64,000 nucleotides of DNA from Streptomyces sp. NBC_01446. GTDB lineage: Bacteria; Actinomycetota; Actinomycetes; Streptomycetales; Streptomycetaceae. Shown here piece by piece: positions 16,083 to 24,994 of the stretch (position 1 is the stretch's first letter; every line of letters starts with the position of its first letter). Under the pieces are notes generated by a model. It was not told the origin of the DNA. It was given only the letters and a program-made list of their open reading frames with translations, and made no database searches. The stretch spans positions 310,001 to 374,000 of the forward strand of contig NZ_JAPEPO010000002.1 of the NCBI RefSeq assembly GCF_026340095.1, in the 5' to 3' direction. Made by a program: the position numbers and the translations under genes.

Positions 16083-17287
16083 TACGCGCCTACAAGTTCC
16101 TCCTTCGCCCCACCGTCCGCCAGCGCCAGGCTCTCGGCGACATGCTGCGTGATCACTGCTCGCTCTACAACGGCGCGTTGCAGGAGCGCCGTGACGCCTA
16201 CCGGCACGCCTCGAAGACCAGCATCAAGTACGGGCAGCAGTCCGCGCAGCTCAAGGAGGTCCGCGCGTTCGACCCGGAGCGTCAGGGCCGCTGGTCGTTC
16301 TCCTCCCAGCAGGCCACGCTTCGCCGTCTGGACAAGGCGTTCCAAGCGTTCTTCCGGCGCGTGAAGGCCGGACAGAAGCCGGGCTATCCCCGGTTTCGGG
16401 GTGCGATGTGGTTCGACACGGTGGAGTTCCCCAAGGATGGCGACGGCTGCCGGTGGGACTCCACCGGGCACGACCCCGTCACCCGCGTGCGCCTGCAAGG
16501 CGTTGGACACGTCCGCGTGCACCAGCACCGGCCCGTGAAGGGTCGCGTCAAGACCGTCAGCATCAAGCGCGAGGGTCGGCAGTGGTACGTCGTCCTCGCC
16601 TGCGACGAGGTGGCCGCCGAGCCGCTGCCGGCCACGGGCGCGGCGTGCGGCATCGACATGGGTGTCACGCACTTCTTCACCACCTCCCAGGGCGCGCACG
16701 TCGAAAACCCCCGGCACGGCAAGCGCAACGCCGACGCCCTCGCCGAGGCTCAGCGTGCCCTCAAGGCGTTCCCCCGGCGCACCCGGGAGACCCGCACCAC
16801 CAAGCACCGCCGGGCCGTGGAGAAGGTTGCCAAGCTGCACCGCAAGGTCCGCCGTCAGCGTCTGGACCACGCGCACAAAGCCGCGCTCTGCCTGGTTGGC
16901 GACTACGACCAGATCGCGCACGAGCGGCTGAGCATCGCGAACATGGTTCGCACTCCCAAGCCGAAGCCCGACCCCGAGATGCCCGGAGCGTTCCTGGCGA
17001 ACGGCGCCGCCTCGAAGGCCGGACTCAACCGCAGCATTCTTGACGCGGGTTGGGGGGTGTTCCTGGGCATCCTCGCGCAGAAGGCTGAAAGCGCCGCTCG
17101 TGTATTGATCCCGGTGGACCCCCGCAACACCTCGCGCACCTGCCCCGAATGCGGGCACGTGGACGCGCAGAACCGCGACGGCGAAAAGTTCCAGTGCACC
17201 TCATGCCACCACATCGACCACGCCGACCGCGTGGGCGCCTGGAACGTCGCACTCAGGGCCGGGCTGGTCCTTCCCGACGTGGCATAG
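16079..17287 (+). CDS. tnpB: TnpB RNA-guided endonuclease of IS200/IS605
   Basis: 402 residues from the GTG that overlaps the tnpA stop (VIRAYKFLLRPTVRQRQAL). The RuvC core is complete: GIDMGVTHFFTTS (Asp), YDQIAHERLSIANM (Glu) and DHADRVGAWNVALRAG (Asp). The zinc ribbon has four cysteines, CPECGHVD and CTSCHHID. Family knowledge: TnpB uses a guide RNA from the 3' end of its own gene and the element's right end to cut the empty donor site and keep the element. The guide should be the bases just past 17334. Confidence 0.9.
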   Translation: MIRAYKFLLRPTVRQRQALGDMLRDHCSLYNGALQERRDAYRHASKTSIKYGQQSAQLKEVRAFDPERQGRWSFSSQQATLRRLDKAFQAFFRRVKAGQKPGYPRFRGAMWFDTVEFPKDGDGCRWDSTGHDPVTRVRLQGVGHVRVHQHRPVKGRVKTVSIKREGRQWYVVLACDEVAAEPLPATGAACGIDMGVTHFFTTSQGAHVENPRHGKRNADALAEAQRALKAFPRRTRETRTTKHRRAVEKVAKLHRKVRRQRLDHAHKAALCLVGDYDQIAHERLSIANMVRTPKPKPDPEMPGAFLANGAASKAGLNRSILDAGWGVFLGILAQKAESAARVLIPVDPRNTSRTCPECGHVDAQNRDGEKFQCTSCHHIDHADRVGAWNVALRAGLVLPDVA

Positions 17288-17299
17288 CCACCGACAGGA

Positions 17300-17334
17300 G
17301 AAGCCCCCCGGACTTACCCGGGGGGAGGAGTCAC
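17300..17334 (+). ncRNA. predicted 3' end of TnpB guide RNA scaffold (right end)
   Basis: A GC hairpin (CCCCCCGG, loop ACTTAC, CCGGGGGG) at 17304-17325 and the tail GAGGAGTCAC end the element. In TnpB systems the scaffold runs through this point and the guide is the adjoining host sequence. The 5' limit inside tnpB cannot be seen. Confidence 0.5.
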
Positions 17335-17476
17335 CACCCTCCGGCTCAACGGTGCGGCCGACGAGCGAAGCACCGGCACCGGACGCGCCTCACCCCCAGG
17401 GAGCCGACTCGTCGCCCGTGACGGTTGGCGCTTGACGCAAGCCGCACCGTGGACGGCGTGCGACGAGACCGGGACC

Positions 17477-17779
17477 ATGAACTGGATGGCGACCTGGACC
17501 ATCAAGCCCGAGCCCGTCACCGGTACGGCTGTTGACGAGGTGATGCGGCGGTACTTCACGGAACTGGGCCGGCTGGCGCAGGGACGCTCGGCGACGGAGG
17601 CAGAGCTCCGCGCGGTGCTTGCCGAAGACCCCCACCAAGTCATCGAGGTCAACGAGCTCCAGCCGCGCCGCGCTGTCCAGCGCCTCAAGACGGAGCACAC
17701 GGGGTCCTCAGGCTCGGTGCTGATCATGCCTCCCCCAACTTTCAAGAACGCGGCGAGTGCGTTGGCGAGGGGGAACTAG
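17477..17779 (+). pseudogene. GNAT acetyltransferase N-terminal fragment
   Basis: MNWMATWTIKPEPVTGTAVD then VMRRYFTELGRLAQGRSATE and ELRAVLAEDP match the first ~50 residues of a GNAT group common in Streptomyces. After LAEDPH the sequence leaves the family (QVIEVNELQPRRAVQRLK) and the acetyl-CoA motif is absent. It is a truncated gene joined to unrelated DNA beside the IS. Confidence 0.55.
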
Positions 17780-17838
17780 GCGTCGGCGGCGTGGGCACAG
17801 AGTGCCCAGGTCCGTCGTCTCGGTGCGTCGCGGGAGGT

Positions 17839-18556
17839 TCAGGGCAGAACACTCACCGCTCGGGCGATGACGAGGAGCGACGTGAGGAGCGCGGCGACGC
17901 TCTGCACGCTCATCAAATTCTTGGCGCGCGTCGACAGCGGCATGGTGTCCGTCGGACTGAAGGCCGTGGAGTTGGTCACGGAGACGTACAGGTAGTCCAC
18001 CAGCGTGGGCACCCAGTCGGACGTACCGCTGGCACCGTCGGCAACCTCCTGGACCGCGTCGTCGTTCTCGTCCTGCGAGAAACGGAAGTCGGCCAAAGGC
18101 AGTTCCTCGCGGGCCGCCTGTGTTCTGCTCACGGGGCCGCCGCGGTCCAACTCCCAGTAGGCGAGCCCGAAGACGATGATGTTGGTGAGCCAGACCTGCA
18201 GAGCGGCCACCAGTAGAGTGGGGCCGTCTTTCACGCCCGCGTGGACCAGTTGATGGATCAGGGTGGCGAGCGCGACGAGGTTGCTGGCCGCGATGACCGT
18301 CACGAGTGTGAGCGACAGGACGCGGAAGGTTCTGGTCTGGCGGGTGAGCCCGGCGCGGGTTGATGGCGACCAGCGGCACCAGCAGGGCGACTTCCAGAGT
18401 GGGCAGGACGTAACGCGGGGCGATCAGCAGTTGCTGGGGCAGGAGGAGGTACAGCCCGACCGCCACCAGCGTCGCGACGACGGCGGGCAGCCGGGCCTCG
18501 CCGCGTCGCTGGTGGCGGGGGTGGCTGCGCTGGGCATCGGCTCGGGTACGGGGCAC
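17839..18556 (-). pseudogene. ion-channel-like membrane protein, one frameshift
   Basis: The GTG at 18556 (ribosome site GGAGG) begins VPRTRADAQRSHPRHQRRGE and two helices (LPAVVATLVAVGLYLLL, YVLPTLEVALLVPLVAINP). A one-base indel near 18355 moves the match into the next frame: LTRQTRTFRVLSLTLVTVIA, WLTNIIVFGLAYWELD, DYLYVSVTNSTAFSPTDTMP, and a last helix to the stop at 17839. The TNSTAFSPTDTMPL segment is typical of DUF1345-like putative ion channels. The downstream 154-residue frame alone would lack the first helices. Decay appears recent. Confidence 0.7.
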
Positions 18557-18600
18557 GTGTCGTCCTCCGGTGCGCTCGCGTTCGGCTTGTCCGTTGTCTC

Positions 18601-19166
18601 TCAGGCCCGGGCAAGCTGCTCGCGGATCGCGCTCACGAAGTCGTCCAGGTCCTTCGGGGTGCGGGAGGTGATCAGCGGGTAGCCGCCCTCCGCGTCGACG
18701 ACGACCGGTTCGTCCACCCACGCCTTGGCGCCGGCGTTGGTGATGTCGGTGCGCAGGGACGGGTACGAGGTGAGGGTCTTGCCTCGCAGCACGTCGGCCT
18801 CGACCAGTGCCCAGGGGCCGTGGCAGATGGCGGCGACGGGCCGGCTGCTCGCGGCGAATGCCTTCACCGTGTCGACGGCGGCCCTCTCCAGGCGCAAGTG
18901 GTCGGCGTTGAGCGTGCCGCCGGGGATGAGCAGGAGGTCGTGCGGGGCGGCGCCCAGTGCCTCGTGCGAGACGTCCGGGTCCACGCTCTGGCCTGGGTCC
19001 TTGTCCCCCTGCAGCGTCTGGACTGGGTCTGTGCTGGGCGCGGCGACGGTGACGTCGACGCCGTCCTTGCGCAACTGTCGCAAAGGCACGAGCAGTTCGT
19101 CCTGCTCGACGCCGTAGTTGGTGACGAGAGCCAGGACGCTGCGTCCCTCAGTCGTCGGTCCGTCAT
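18601..19166 (-). pseudogene. DJ-1/PfpI-type glutamine-amidotransferase-like protein, 5' frameshift
   Basis: The main frame reads SVLALVTNYGVEQDELLVPL (first strand of the fold), LLLIPGGTLNADHLRL, then the nucleophile elbow VAAICHGPWALVEADVL (Cys) and ends QLARA at 18601. The natural ATG at 19166 is out of frame by one base, so only a truncated product from GTG at 19089 would be made. That would lose the first strand and acid residue. Family knowledge: PfpI/DJ-1 proteins act as deglycases or stress chaperones. It is one of several adjacent genes with single indels. Confidence 0.75.
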
Positions 19167-19221
19167 GGGGTGAACCTTTCTGTGCGGGTGTGGCCCTGCT
19201 CCGGGGCGGGCGCAGGCCCGG

Positions 19222-19887
19222 TCATCCGGCCGGGCAGGGCTGCTCCTTCAGGAGCTTCGCGAGGTGGACCGTGTCGACGGCGAGCGTGCGGGTGGTGTCC
19301 GCCACGGCCTCGGGCCTCTCGTCGAAGTCCTGGCAGTCGGTGCCCTGCTGGGTCTGCCCGGCCCAGTACATGACGGTGCCGGGGGCGATGGAGACGCCGA
19401 CGTCGTTCAGGGCCTGGGAAATGTCCGCGCTCACCTTGTGCGCGCCGTCCTCGTTGCCGGCCACGGCCACCGCGGCGGCCTTGCTGTAGAGGAGGGGGCG
19501 CGCGCCCCTGCCGTCGGTCTGCGACGACTCGGCGTTCAGCCATTCGAGGACCCACTCGCAGAGGCCGGAGGGGTGGGCCGGCCAGATCGGCGTGGCGATC
19601 ACGAGGATGTCGACCTGGTGCACCTTGTCGCGCAGGAGCGGGCAGGCGTCCCCTCCCCCATGTCCACCTCCACGCCGGGGCGTATGGCGTGGCCGGCGAC
19701 CGCGGTGGCGGGTGTGGCACCCGGGGAAGGTGCGGTTGCGCCGACAGGTGGACAGGGCCGCCCGAAAGCGCTGCGAGACGTGCATGGCCCCCGTCTCGTC
19801 GACGACCTCGACCGGCCCCTCCCTCAGGAACGGGCCTTGCTCGCGGCCCATCGTCAGGCGCAACGGTCGTTCATGGGCGCTCGGCAC
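19222..19887 (-). pseudogene. NAD(P)H-dependent FMN reductase / flavodoxin-fold protein, damaged 5' half
   Basis: The C-terminal ~150 residues are clear: VDILVIATPIWPAHPSGLCE, LLYSKAAAVAVAGNEDGAHK, APGTVMYWAGQTQQGTD. These give the FMN-binding ATPxWxxHPS and GNEDGAH motifs of the flavodoxin-like reductases. Upstream, the family's segment AGHAIRPGVEVDMGEGD is found in a different frame near 19655-19700, and the first strand with the FMN phosphate loop is not recognisable. The annotated frame stays open from 19887 but its N-terminus (STCRRNRTFPGC) is not that of a reductase. Function is probably lost. Confidence 0.7.
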
Positions 19888-19916
19888 GGATCACCACCAG
19901 CCCTTCTGTCCGCGGG

Positions 19917-20285
19917 TCACGGTCCAGGTACCCCGGGGGCACAGAGCCGGGCCCGTCGCTTGCGGGTTACCGGGCCGAAGGGCACCTGCGCCCGGTCCAC
20001 GGCCCGTGCCTTCATGCCGAGGGCGCTCAGCCGCTCGATCGTCTCGGCGACGCCGCACCGCTCGCAGTGCACCATCAGCGGCATGCCGGGTACACGCAGC
20101 GCCCGGTGCGCCGTGGCGCAATCCCGGTCCACGGCGTCGCGGCCGCCCTCTCCGCCTTCCCAGGCACGGGCCGGGCCGTGCGGCCGCCGTCGGCGGTACA
20201 CCGTCGCAACGTACGGCGCATTGCTGAGGGCCAGGTCGACCGAGCCGGGTGCGAGGCCGGTGCGTCGGCGTACCAGGCCCGGCAC
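19917..20285 (-). pseudogene. C-terminal fragment of a HemK-like methyltransferase
   Basis: VDLALSNAPYVATVYRRRRP carries the NxPY motif of HemK/MTQ2-type methyltransferases (here NAPY). LMVHCERCGVAETIERLSA, then VPFGPVTRKRR and a short tail, is the usual end of that group. The SAM-binding N-terminal half is missing. The fragment starts directly beside the 3' end of the transporter gene. Confidence 0.5.
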
Positions 20286-20303
20286 TTCGCGGACGGGGGC
20301 GCG

Positions 20304-21908
20304 TCACTCGTCGTCGGGCGACGAGTGACGCGCGTGCGGATGGCGCAGGCGCACCCAGATGTCGCGCGCCTGCCGGCCGGCGGCGGTGCGGCTGCGGGCC
20401 ACGAGTCTGCGTGCCTGTTCCGGCGTCTCCACCATGGGGCCGGATCCGCGCAACGGTCGCCCCGCGGTCTCGTGCAGGAAGAGGGTCGAGATGAGGCCGA
20501 TCACTCCGGCGACCATCAGGTAGTACGCGGGGACCATGTTGTTGCCCGTCGCCTCGACGAGGCCTGAGGCGAACAGGGGTGTGGTGCCGCCGAAGAGCGA
20601 CACGGACAGGTTGTAGGCGATCGACAGGGCGCCGTAGCGGATCCGGGTGGGAAAGAGGGCCGGTAGTGTGGCGGCTGCGGTTCCCGCGAACATGACGAGC
20701 AGCATGCCGAGGATCGCGCACCCGAACGCCGGAAGCAGGATGCCGCCCTCCCTGATCAGCAGGAACGCGGGATAGGACAGCGCGATGAGCGCGATGCTCC
20801 CGGCCATGAACATAGGTCTGCGTCCCCACCGGTCGGACGTCCTGCCGACGGTCGTGATCAGCAGGACGACCAGGAGCATCGTGCCAAGGACCAGTAACTG
20901 CGCCGTCGTGTCGTTTTCGCCGAGCGTCACGGTCATATAGGTCGGCAGGTACGACGTCACCATGTAGTTGGTGACGTTGTAGAGCAGGACGAGGCCCATA
21001 CAGATGAGTACCGCCTCCCAGTGGCGCGCGAAGATCTCCCTCACGCGGCCCCTGCCCGACTGCCGGGCCTGCTCCACGGGGTCTTCGTCCGCCCCCTTCC
21101 CCAACGCCTGCGCGTGCGCGTAGGCGGCCTCCTGCTTGAACGCGGGCGTCTCCTCCAGCTTCATGCGCATGTACAGGCCGATGAGACCGAGCGGACCCGC
21201 CACGAAGAACGGGATACGCCAGCCCCAGTCCTCGAGGCCGTCGCTGCCGAGCACCAGGGTGAGCACCGTGACCAGACCGGAGCCGAGCGAGTAGCCGATG
21301 AAGGTGCCGAAGTCGAGCCAGCTGCCGAGGAAACCCCGGCGCTTATCGGGCGCGTACTCGGCGATGTAGGTCGTGGCGCCCGCGTACTCGCCGCCGGTGG
21401 AAAAGCCCTGGACGAGGCGGCACACCAGCAGAAGGATCGGGGCGAGGAAGCCGACCGCGGAGTAGGTTGGCAGGAAGCCCACGGCGAAGGTACTGGCCGC
21501 CATCATGATCATCGTTGCGGCGAGCACCTTCTGTCGGCCCACCCGGTCGCCCAGCGGCCCGAAGACGAGCCCGCCCAGAGGGCGCACGATGAAGGCCGCG
21601 GCGAAGGTGGCGAAGGTGGAGACCACCTGCGCGCCAGGCGAGCTCGACGGGAAGAAGACCTTGCCCAGGGTGCCCGCCAGGTAGGCGTAGACGCCGAAGT
21701 CGAACCACTCCATGGTGTTGCCCAGAGCAGCCGCGGTGACAGCCTTGCGCACCTGCGGACGGTCGGCGACGGTCACGTCCTGGGCCGAGAGGGCCTTCTT
21801 ACGCCGGCGCAGCAGCGTACGCAGCATGCGGTCGGTGGCCGGATGCGACGCGCGCGCAGCGCTCCGCCCCGGCGGATCGGACTTCCGGCGCCGGAAGAGA
21901 CCTGGCAT
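20304..21908 (-). CDS. MHS-family (ProP-like) MFS transporter
   Basis: 534 residues, twelve predicted helices. KAVTAAALGNTMEWFDFGVY is the classic opening of metabolite:H+ symporters of the ProP/KgtP group. The first loop has GPLGDRVGRQKVLAAT and helix 5 has RLVQGFSTGGEYAGATTYI and AEYAPDKRRGFLGSW. The second-half loop is GRTSDRWGRRPMF. The cytoplasmic N-terminus is long and basic (~55 residues, two Arg/Lys clusters), so the start at 21908 is uncertain; MLRTLLRRRKKAL could be used. It is the one intact gene in a decayed block. Likely substrates are osmolytes or dicarboxylates. Confidence 0.9.
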   Translation of the reverse strand: MPGLFRRRKSDPPGRSAARASHPATDRMLRTLLRRRKKALSAQDVTVADRPQVRKAVTAAALGNTMEWFDFGVYAYLAGTLGKVFFPSSSPGAQVVSTFATFAAAFIVRPLGGLVFGPLGDRVGRQKVLAATMIMMAASTFAVGFLPTYSAVGFLAPILLLVCRLVQGFSTGGEYAGATTYIAEYAPDKRRGFLGSWLDFGTFIGYSLGSGLVTVLTLVLGSDGLEDWGWRIPFFVAGPLGLIGLYMRMKLEETPAFKQEAAYAHAQALGKGADEDPVEQARQSGRGRVREIFARHWEAVLICMGLVLLYNVTNYMVTSYLPTYMTVTLGENDTTAQLLVLGTMLLVVLLITTVGRTSDRWGRRPMFMAGSIALIALSYPAFLLIREGGILLPAFGCAILGMLLVMFAGTAAATLPALFPTRIRYGALSIAYNLSVSLFGGTTPLFASGLVEATGNNMVPAYYLMVAGVIGLISTLFLHETAGRPLRGSGPMVETPEQARRLVARSRTAAGRQARDIWVRLRHPHARHSSPDDE

Positions 21909-22135
21909 GGGCGGGAGCCTCTCTGCGGACGGCTGCGGCAGCCGCGGGTTGCGGCGCCGATGCGGAGGGCTCTCATTCTTCGCAGTGAGCGGCCGGACCG
22001 CCTCCAGAGACGGCTGTACGCGTGGCCCGGGCCACGCGACGCGATACCGTCCGAGCTGCGCACAACCAAGCGCCAGTGGTTCGGGTCGGCGGGTTGCACA
22101 CTCGCCCGCGTAGGCCAGAACGGCCGCGAATCGCG

Positions 22136-22973
22136 TCACACACCAGGGCCCAGGAACTGCCGAGCTCCACGCAGCACACTGCGCAACTGCCGCTGGGTCG
22201 CTTGACTTTGGAGACGTACGTCGAGGGCTCCGGGAACGGTGCTGTCTGCCCGCAGGCCCGTGGGCAAATGGGAGGCGTCGAGACCGTCGCGTGTGGCGAT
22301 GAGGGTGCCGAGTTCGTGACGGCTCAGGGCGTCGGTCCCTGCGAGATGGTGGATGCCTGTTGCTCCGCTCGACGCCAGTTCCAGGAGGGCGGCTGCCAGA
22401 TCCGAGACATGGACCGGGCAGCGGATGTCGTCGGTGAACAGGGCCCCATCGACTGTGCCGGCTGCCAGTTGGTGCACCAGGCGCTCGTGCTCGGAACGCC
22501 CGTGCCCGATGATCAGCGACGTGCGGGCGACAACGGCCTTCGGGTGCACGGCGAGGACCCCGGTCTCGGCGGCGGCCTTGGCTGCGCCGTACGGGGTGAC
22601 GGGGTCCGGAGACAGGACTCGTCGTAGTGGACGCGGCCGGCACCGGAGAACACCGCGTCGCTCGACACGTGGACCATGCGGGTTCCGTGCTTCGCCGCGA
22701 CGATCGCGAGCTGAAGAGGGCCTTCAGCAGTAACCGCCCAGTCGGCCCGGCCTCTCGATGCGTTGACGACCACGGCCGGATTCACGTCGGCCATGACGGC
22801 GTCTATCCTTCCCGCGTCCTGTAGATCGAGGGGGCACCATGCGGTCGGGGATGAGCTGCCCGGCCCGGTCGTGTAGGTCGCGAGGTCGTGTGCCCCGCTG
22901 TCCTCGCTTGCCGGATCAGTTCGGACCCCAGGAAGCCGCTGCCGCCGACGATCAGAATGGTCCTGTGCGTCAC
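22136..22973 (-). pseudogene. RmlD-like NAD-dependent sugar reductase/epimerase, two frameshifts
   Basis: GTG at 22973 starts VTHRTILIVGGSGFLGSELI, a Rossmann GGSGFLG loop. A shift near 22860 leads to PLDLQDAGRIDAVMADVNP, VVVNASRGRADWAV and MVHVSSDAVFSGAGRVHYDE. A second shift near 22590 leads to PYGAAKAAAETG, HPKAVVARTSLIIGHG, CPVHVSDLAAALLELASS and IHHLAGTDALSRHELG. This is the full plan of dTDP-4-dehydrorhamnose-reductase-like proteins. The YxxxK catalytic pair survives as YGAAK. Confidence 0.75.
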
Positions 22974-22989
22974 CGTAGCCCCACAGGCC

Positions 22990-23260
22990 CAACAGCGAAG
23001 CCAGTCACCCGCTCGGGTGACCGCCTTCTCCGTCGGCCGGCCGGGTTGGCGACTACGTCTTTGGCTGCCAGAGGTAGCGTCCGTCCGCCTCGCACTCGTC
23101 GTTGCGCTGCCCCCTTCGCCCGCTGGTCCTTGCGCGGCACCGACGCGAACACGTCACCGTCCGGCAGCCGCTCCGCCATGGCCTGAATGACGCGTTGGAA
23201 AACCAAACGCGTACCGGTGCGGAGGGGAGGGGGGAGTGCGCAGTTGCAGAGCCGGCGGGG
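22990..23260 (-). pseudogene. IS701-like transposase pieces, rearranged
   Basis: The minus strand reads VIQAMAERLPDG directly followed by DVFASVPRKDQRAKG. Both resemble IS701-family N-terminal motifs (LPRxDQRxKG and then MQxMAERLPDG), but in the reverse of the normal order. No DDE core follows. Short and scrambled, so the call is tentative. Confidence 0.35.
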
Positions 23261-23512
23261 GTCGTGGGACGTGCACGCCGACGCCCACGTCGACGACAAG
23301 CCCGTCGGCTTCGGCAGCCGTTCTGGCTGATGGGGGATGTTCTGGGTAGGGGGGTGCGCAGTCGGCTGTCGCCCGCTGCGCAGTCCCCAGAGTTGGACAC
23401 GCTGGGTGGGTCTTGGGCCGTGATCGTGGGGGGGCTCGGCAGTGCCGAACCGGTCACTGCACACCGGAGTGTGAGAGGCTGCGCGCCACACTGCGCAGCC
23501 TCTCAAAACGAA

Positions 23513-23700
23513 TAGCCCGGCGGTAGACCCGGCCAGCTTGGTTATCGCCAGCCGGGCAGGGTCGAGGATACAAGTCGCGGACGGCGCGTGGGGCGGGTAT
23601 CCGCCCAGAGAGCCAATACCCGCTCGCTGCCCTGCTCCGCAGGAGTCCTCTTCCTCTCCACCCTGAAGAGCGGAGTATCCACGGAGGAATCCCGATGAAC
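23513..23700 (+). repeat. ~188-bp repeat, copy A (leader-like, ends at an ATG)
   Basis: About 94% identical to 51400-51587. Both begin AGCCCGGCGGTAGACCC and end CACGGAGGAATCCCGATGA. On the plus strand it finishes with a perfect ribosome site (GGAGGAAT) and ATG, after which the two copies diverge completely (MNTQFTVRSAAA here). It contains several pairing segments (CAGGG with CCCTG; CTCCACCCTGAAGAGCGGAG). It could be a shared 5' leader RNA or the end of an insertion element. Confidence 0.6.
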
Positions 23701-23728
23701 ACGCAGTTCACCGTGCGCTCGGCCGCTG

Positions 23729-24994
23729 CTATGGGGCACCACCGAGTTCGAACATCGCGAATCCCGCGAACCAGCCGGAGGCGAGAGCGCAGGTGCCGAG
23801 GACCATTACCAGAGCAGGTCGGCGAAGCCTGCTCAGGGCAATCGCCAGCGGGATCAACAACGGGAAGGCGGGCAACAGAAAGCGCGCGACGTTGCAGAAC
23901 ATCTGCTGGCTGCCGAGCACGGTCGCGATGGTGAGCAGCGTGTGCACCATCAAAACGGCGGGCGGGCGCAGTCGCACCAGCAGGACGATCAGGATCGGCA
24001 ACGCCATGACGATCAGTGCCGCCAGCAGATCGGGGACGAGCGCGGCGAAAATATCATCGTCGCTGCCAAGCAGAATGCCCCGCATCACGGTGGCATTGTG
24101 CTGGCCCCAGTCGAAGAAGTGCAGCCAGGCTCCCCTCTGGAGCTTGAAGTAGCCGCCCCAGTCCCCCATACGCCAGCTCACCCAGCCCAGATATCCGAAC
24201 AGCCCGAGCGGTGCCAGCACCATCGCGGCCAGAGGGCGCCCGGTTTTGTCAGTGCGCCGCAAAAGTGCGACCAGCGCCGCCACGCACACCGCTGCGATCA
24301 GGGTCGCCGAGGTCGGCCGGTTGAGCCCGGCCACCAGGGCGAGCAGTCCGGCAGCGATCCACCGCCGGGTCATCACGGCGTAGCAGGACCACGCGGCGAG
24401 CGCGGTGAAGGTGGAGTCCGAGTAGACCGCCCACTCCGCGCCGGATCCCGGGATGACCGCCCACAGGCCCGCCGCGATCACACCGGCCCGTGCCCCGCCG
24501 AGCCTCTCCGCGACGGCGAAGATACCGGCCGCGGCGAACAGCGAAGCGACCACCGATACCAGCATCCCGGCGCCGTACAGGCCGAGACCGGTGAACTCCG
24601 AGACCATGCGCATCAGGCCCGGGTAGAGCGGGAAGAACGCAGCCGAGTTCGCCTGAAACGTGTACAGGGGGGAACCGGTGATCGGCACCAGTTGGGGGTT
24701 GTACCCGAACTCCGCGATCTGTTGGTACCACCAGCCGTCAAAGGAAGCGAGCACGTCCCACGGGTGGGCGCCGCCGCCCAAGCGCACTTGCTTCGTGAGG
24801 TGGTAGCCGGAGTAGTCGACCAGCCACATGAAGACCCCGAAGCCGGCCAGCTTCAGTACCGCGTAGCACCCGACCGCCGGCCCATAGCGTCGTACCAGCC
24901 TGCTCGACCGCTTGTGCAGGTCGACCGGCGCGGCCGGGAGTGTGCCGTCGTGTTGTGCGGGCTCGGCAGAGACAACAGTCGGCATCGCATTCAT
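23729..24994 (-). CDS. mannosyltransferase-like multi-pass membrane protein (GT-C type)
   Basis: 421 residues with ten or more membrane helices. After the first helix comes FDGWWYQQIAEFGY, where FDxxWYxxIAxxGY is the conserved outer loop of PIG-V-like mannosyltransferases. FFPLYPGLMRMVS and GAEWAVYSDSTFTALAAWSC also fit. LHFFDWGQHNATVMRGI sits in a later extracytoplasmic loop. These enzymes move mannose from polyprenyl-phosphate-mannose to protein or lipid outside the membrane. It is complete; two ATGs (24994, 24985) are possible starts. The gene is alone, facing the copy-A leader repeat. Confidence 0.8.
   Translation of the reverse strand: MNAMPTVVSAEPAQHDGTLPAAPVDLHKRSSRLVRRYGPAVGCYAVLKLAGFGVFMWLVDYSGYHLTKQVRLGGGAHPWDVLASFDGWWYQQIAEFGYNPQLVPITGSPLYTFQANSAAFFPLYPGLMRMVSEFTGLGLYGAGMLVSVVASLFAAAGIFAVAERLGGARAGVIAAGLWAVIPGSGAEWAVYSDSTFTALAAWSCYAVMTRRWIAAGLLALVAGLNRPTSATLIAAVCVAALVALLRRTDKTGRPLAAMVLAPLGLFGYLGWVSWRMGDWGGYFKLQRGAWLHFFDWGQHNATVMRGILLGSDDDIFAALVPDLLAALIVMALPILIVLLVRLRPPAVLMVHTLLTIATVLGSQQMFCNVARFLLPAFPLLIPLAIALSRLRRPALVMVLGTCALASGWFAGFAMFELGGAP

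Larger units (their letters stand above)
15502..17334 (+). mobile_element. IS200/IS605-type element, copy 1 (tnpA + tnpB), complete
   Basis: Comparison with the copy at 44490-47908 fixes both ends. Shared sequence begins CCATCAGCTATCTAGCGAGG and ends GGGGGGAGGAGTCAC, giving 1833 bp. The copies are ~98-99% identical. There are no inverted repeats, as expected for this family. A hairpin CCCCCCGG/CCGGGGGG at 17304-17325 near the right end fits the subterminal structure recognised by TnpA and the 3' end of the TnpB guide RNA. Confidence 0.85.

Noticed and set aside
15878..17158. Long minus-strand frame opposite tnpB, also seen at 46752-47768
   Set aside because: It is repeated only because the element is repeated; the plus-strand TnpB explains the conservation.
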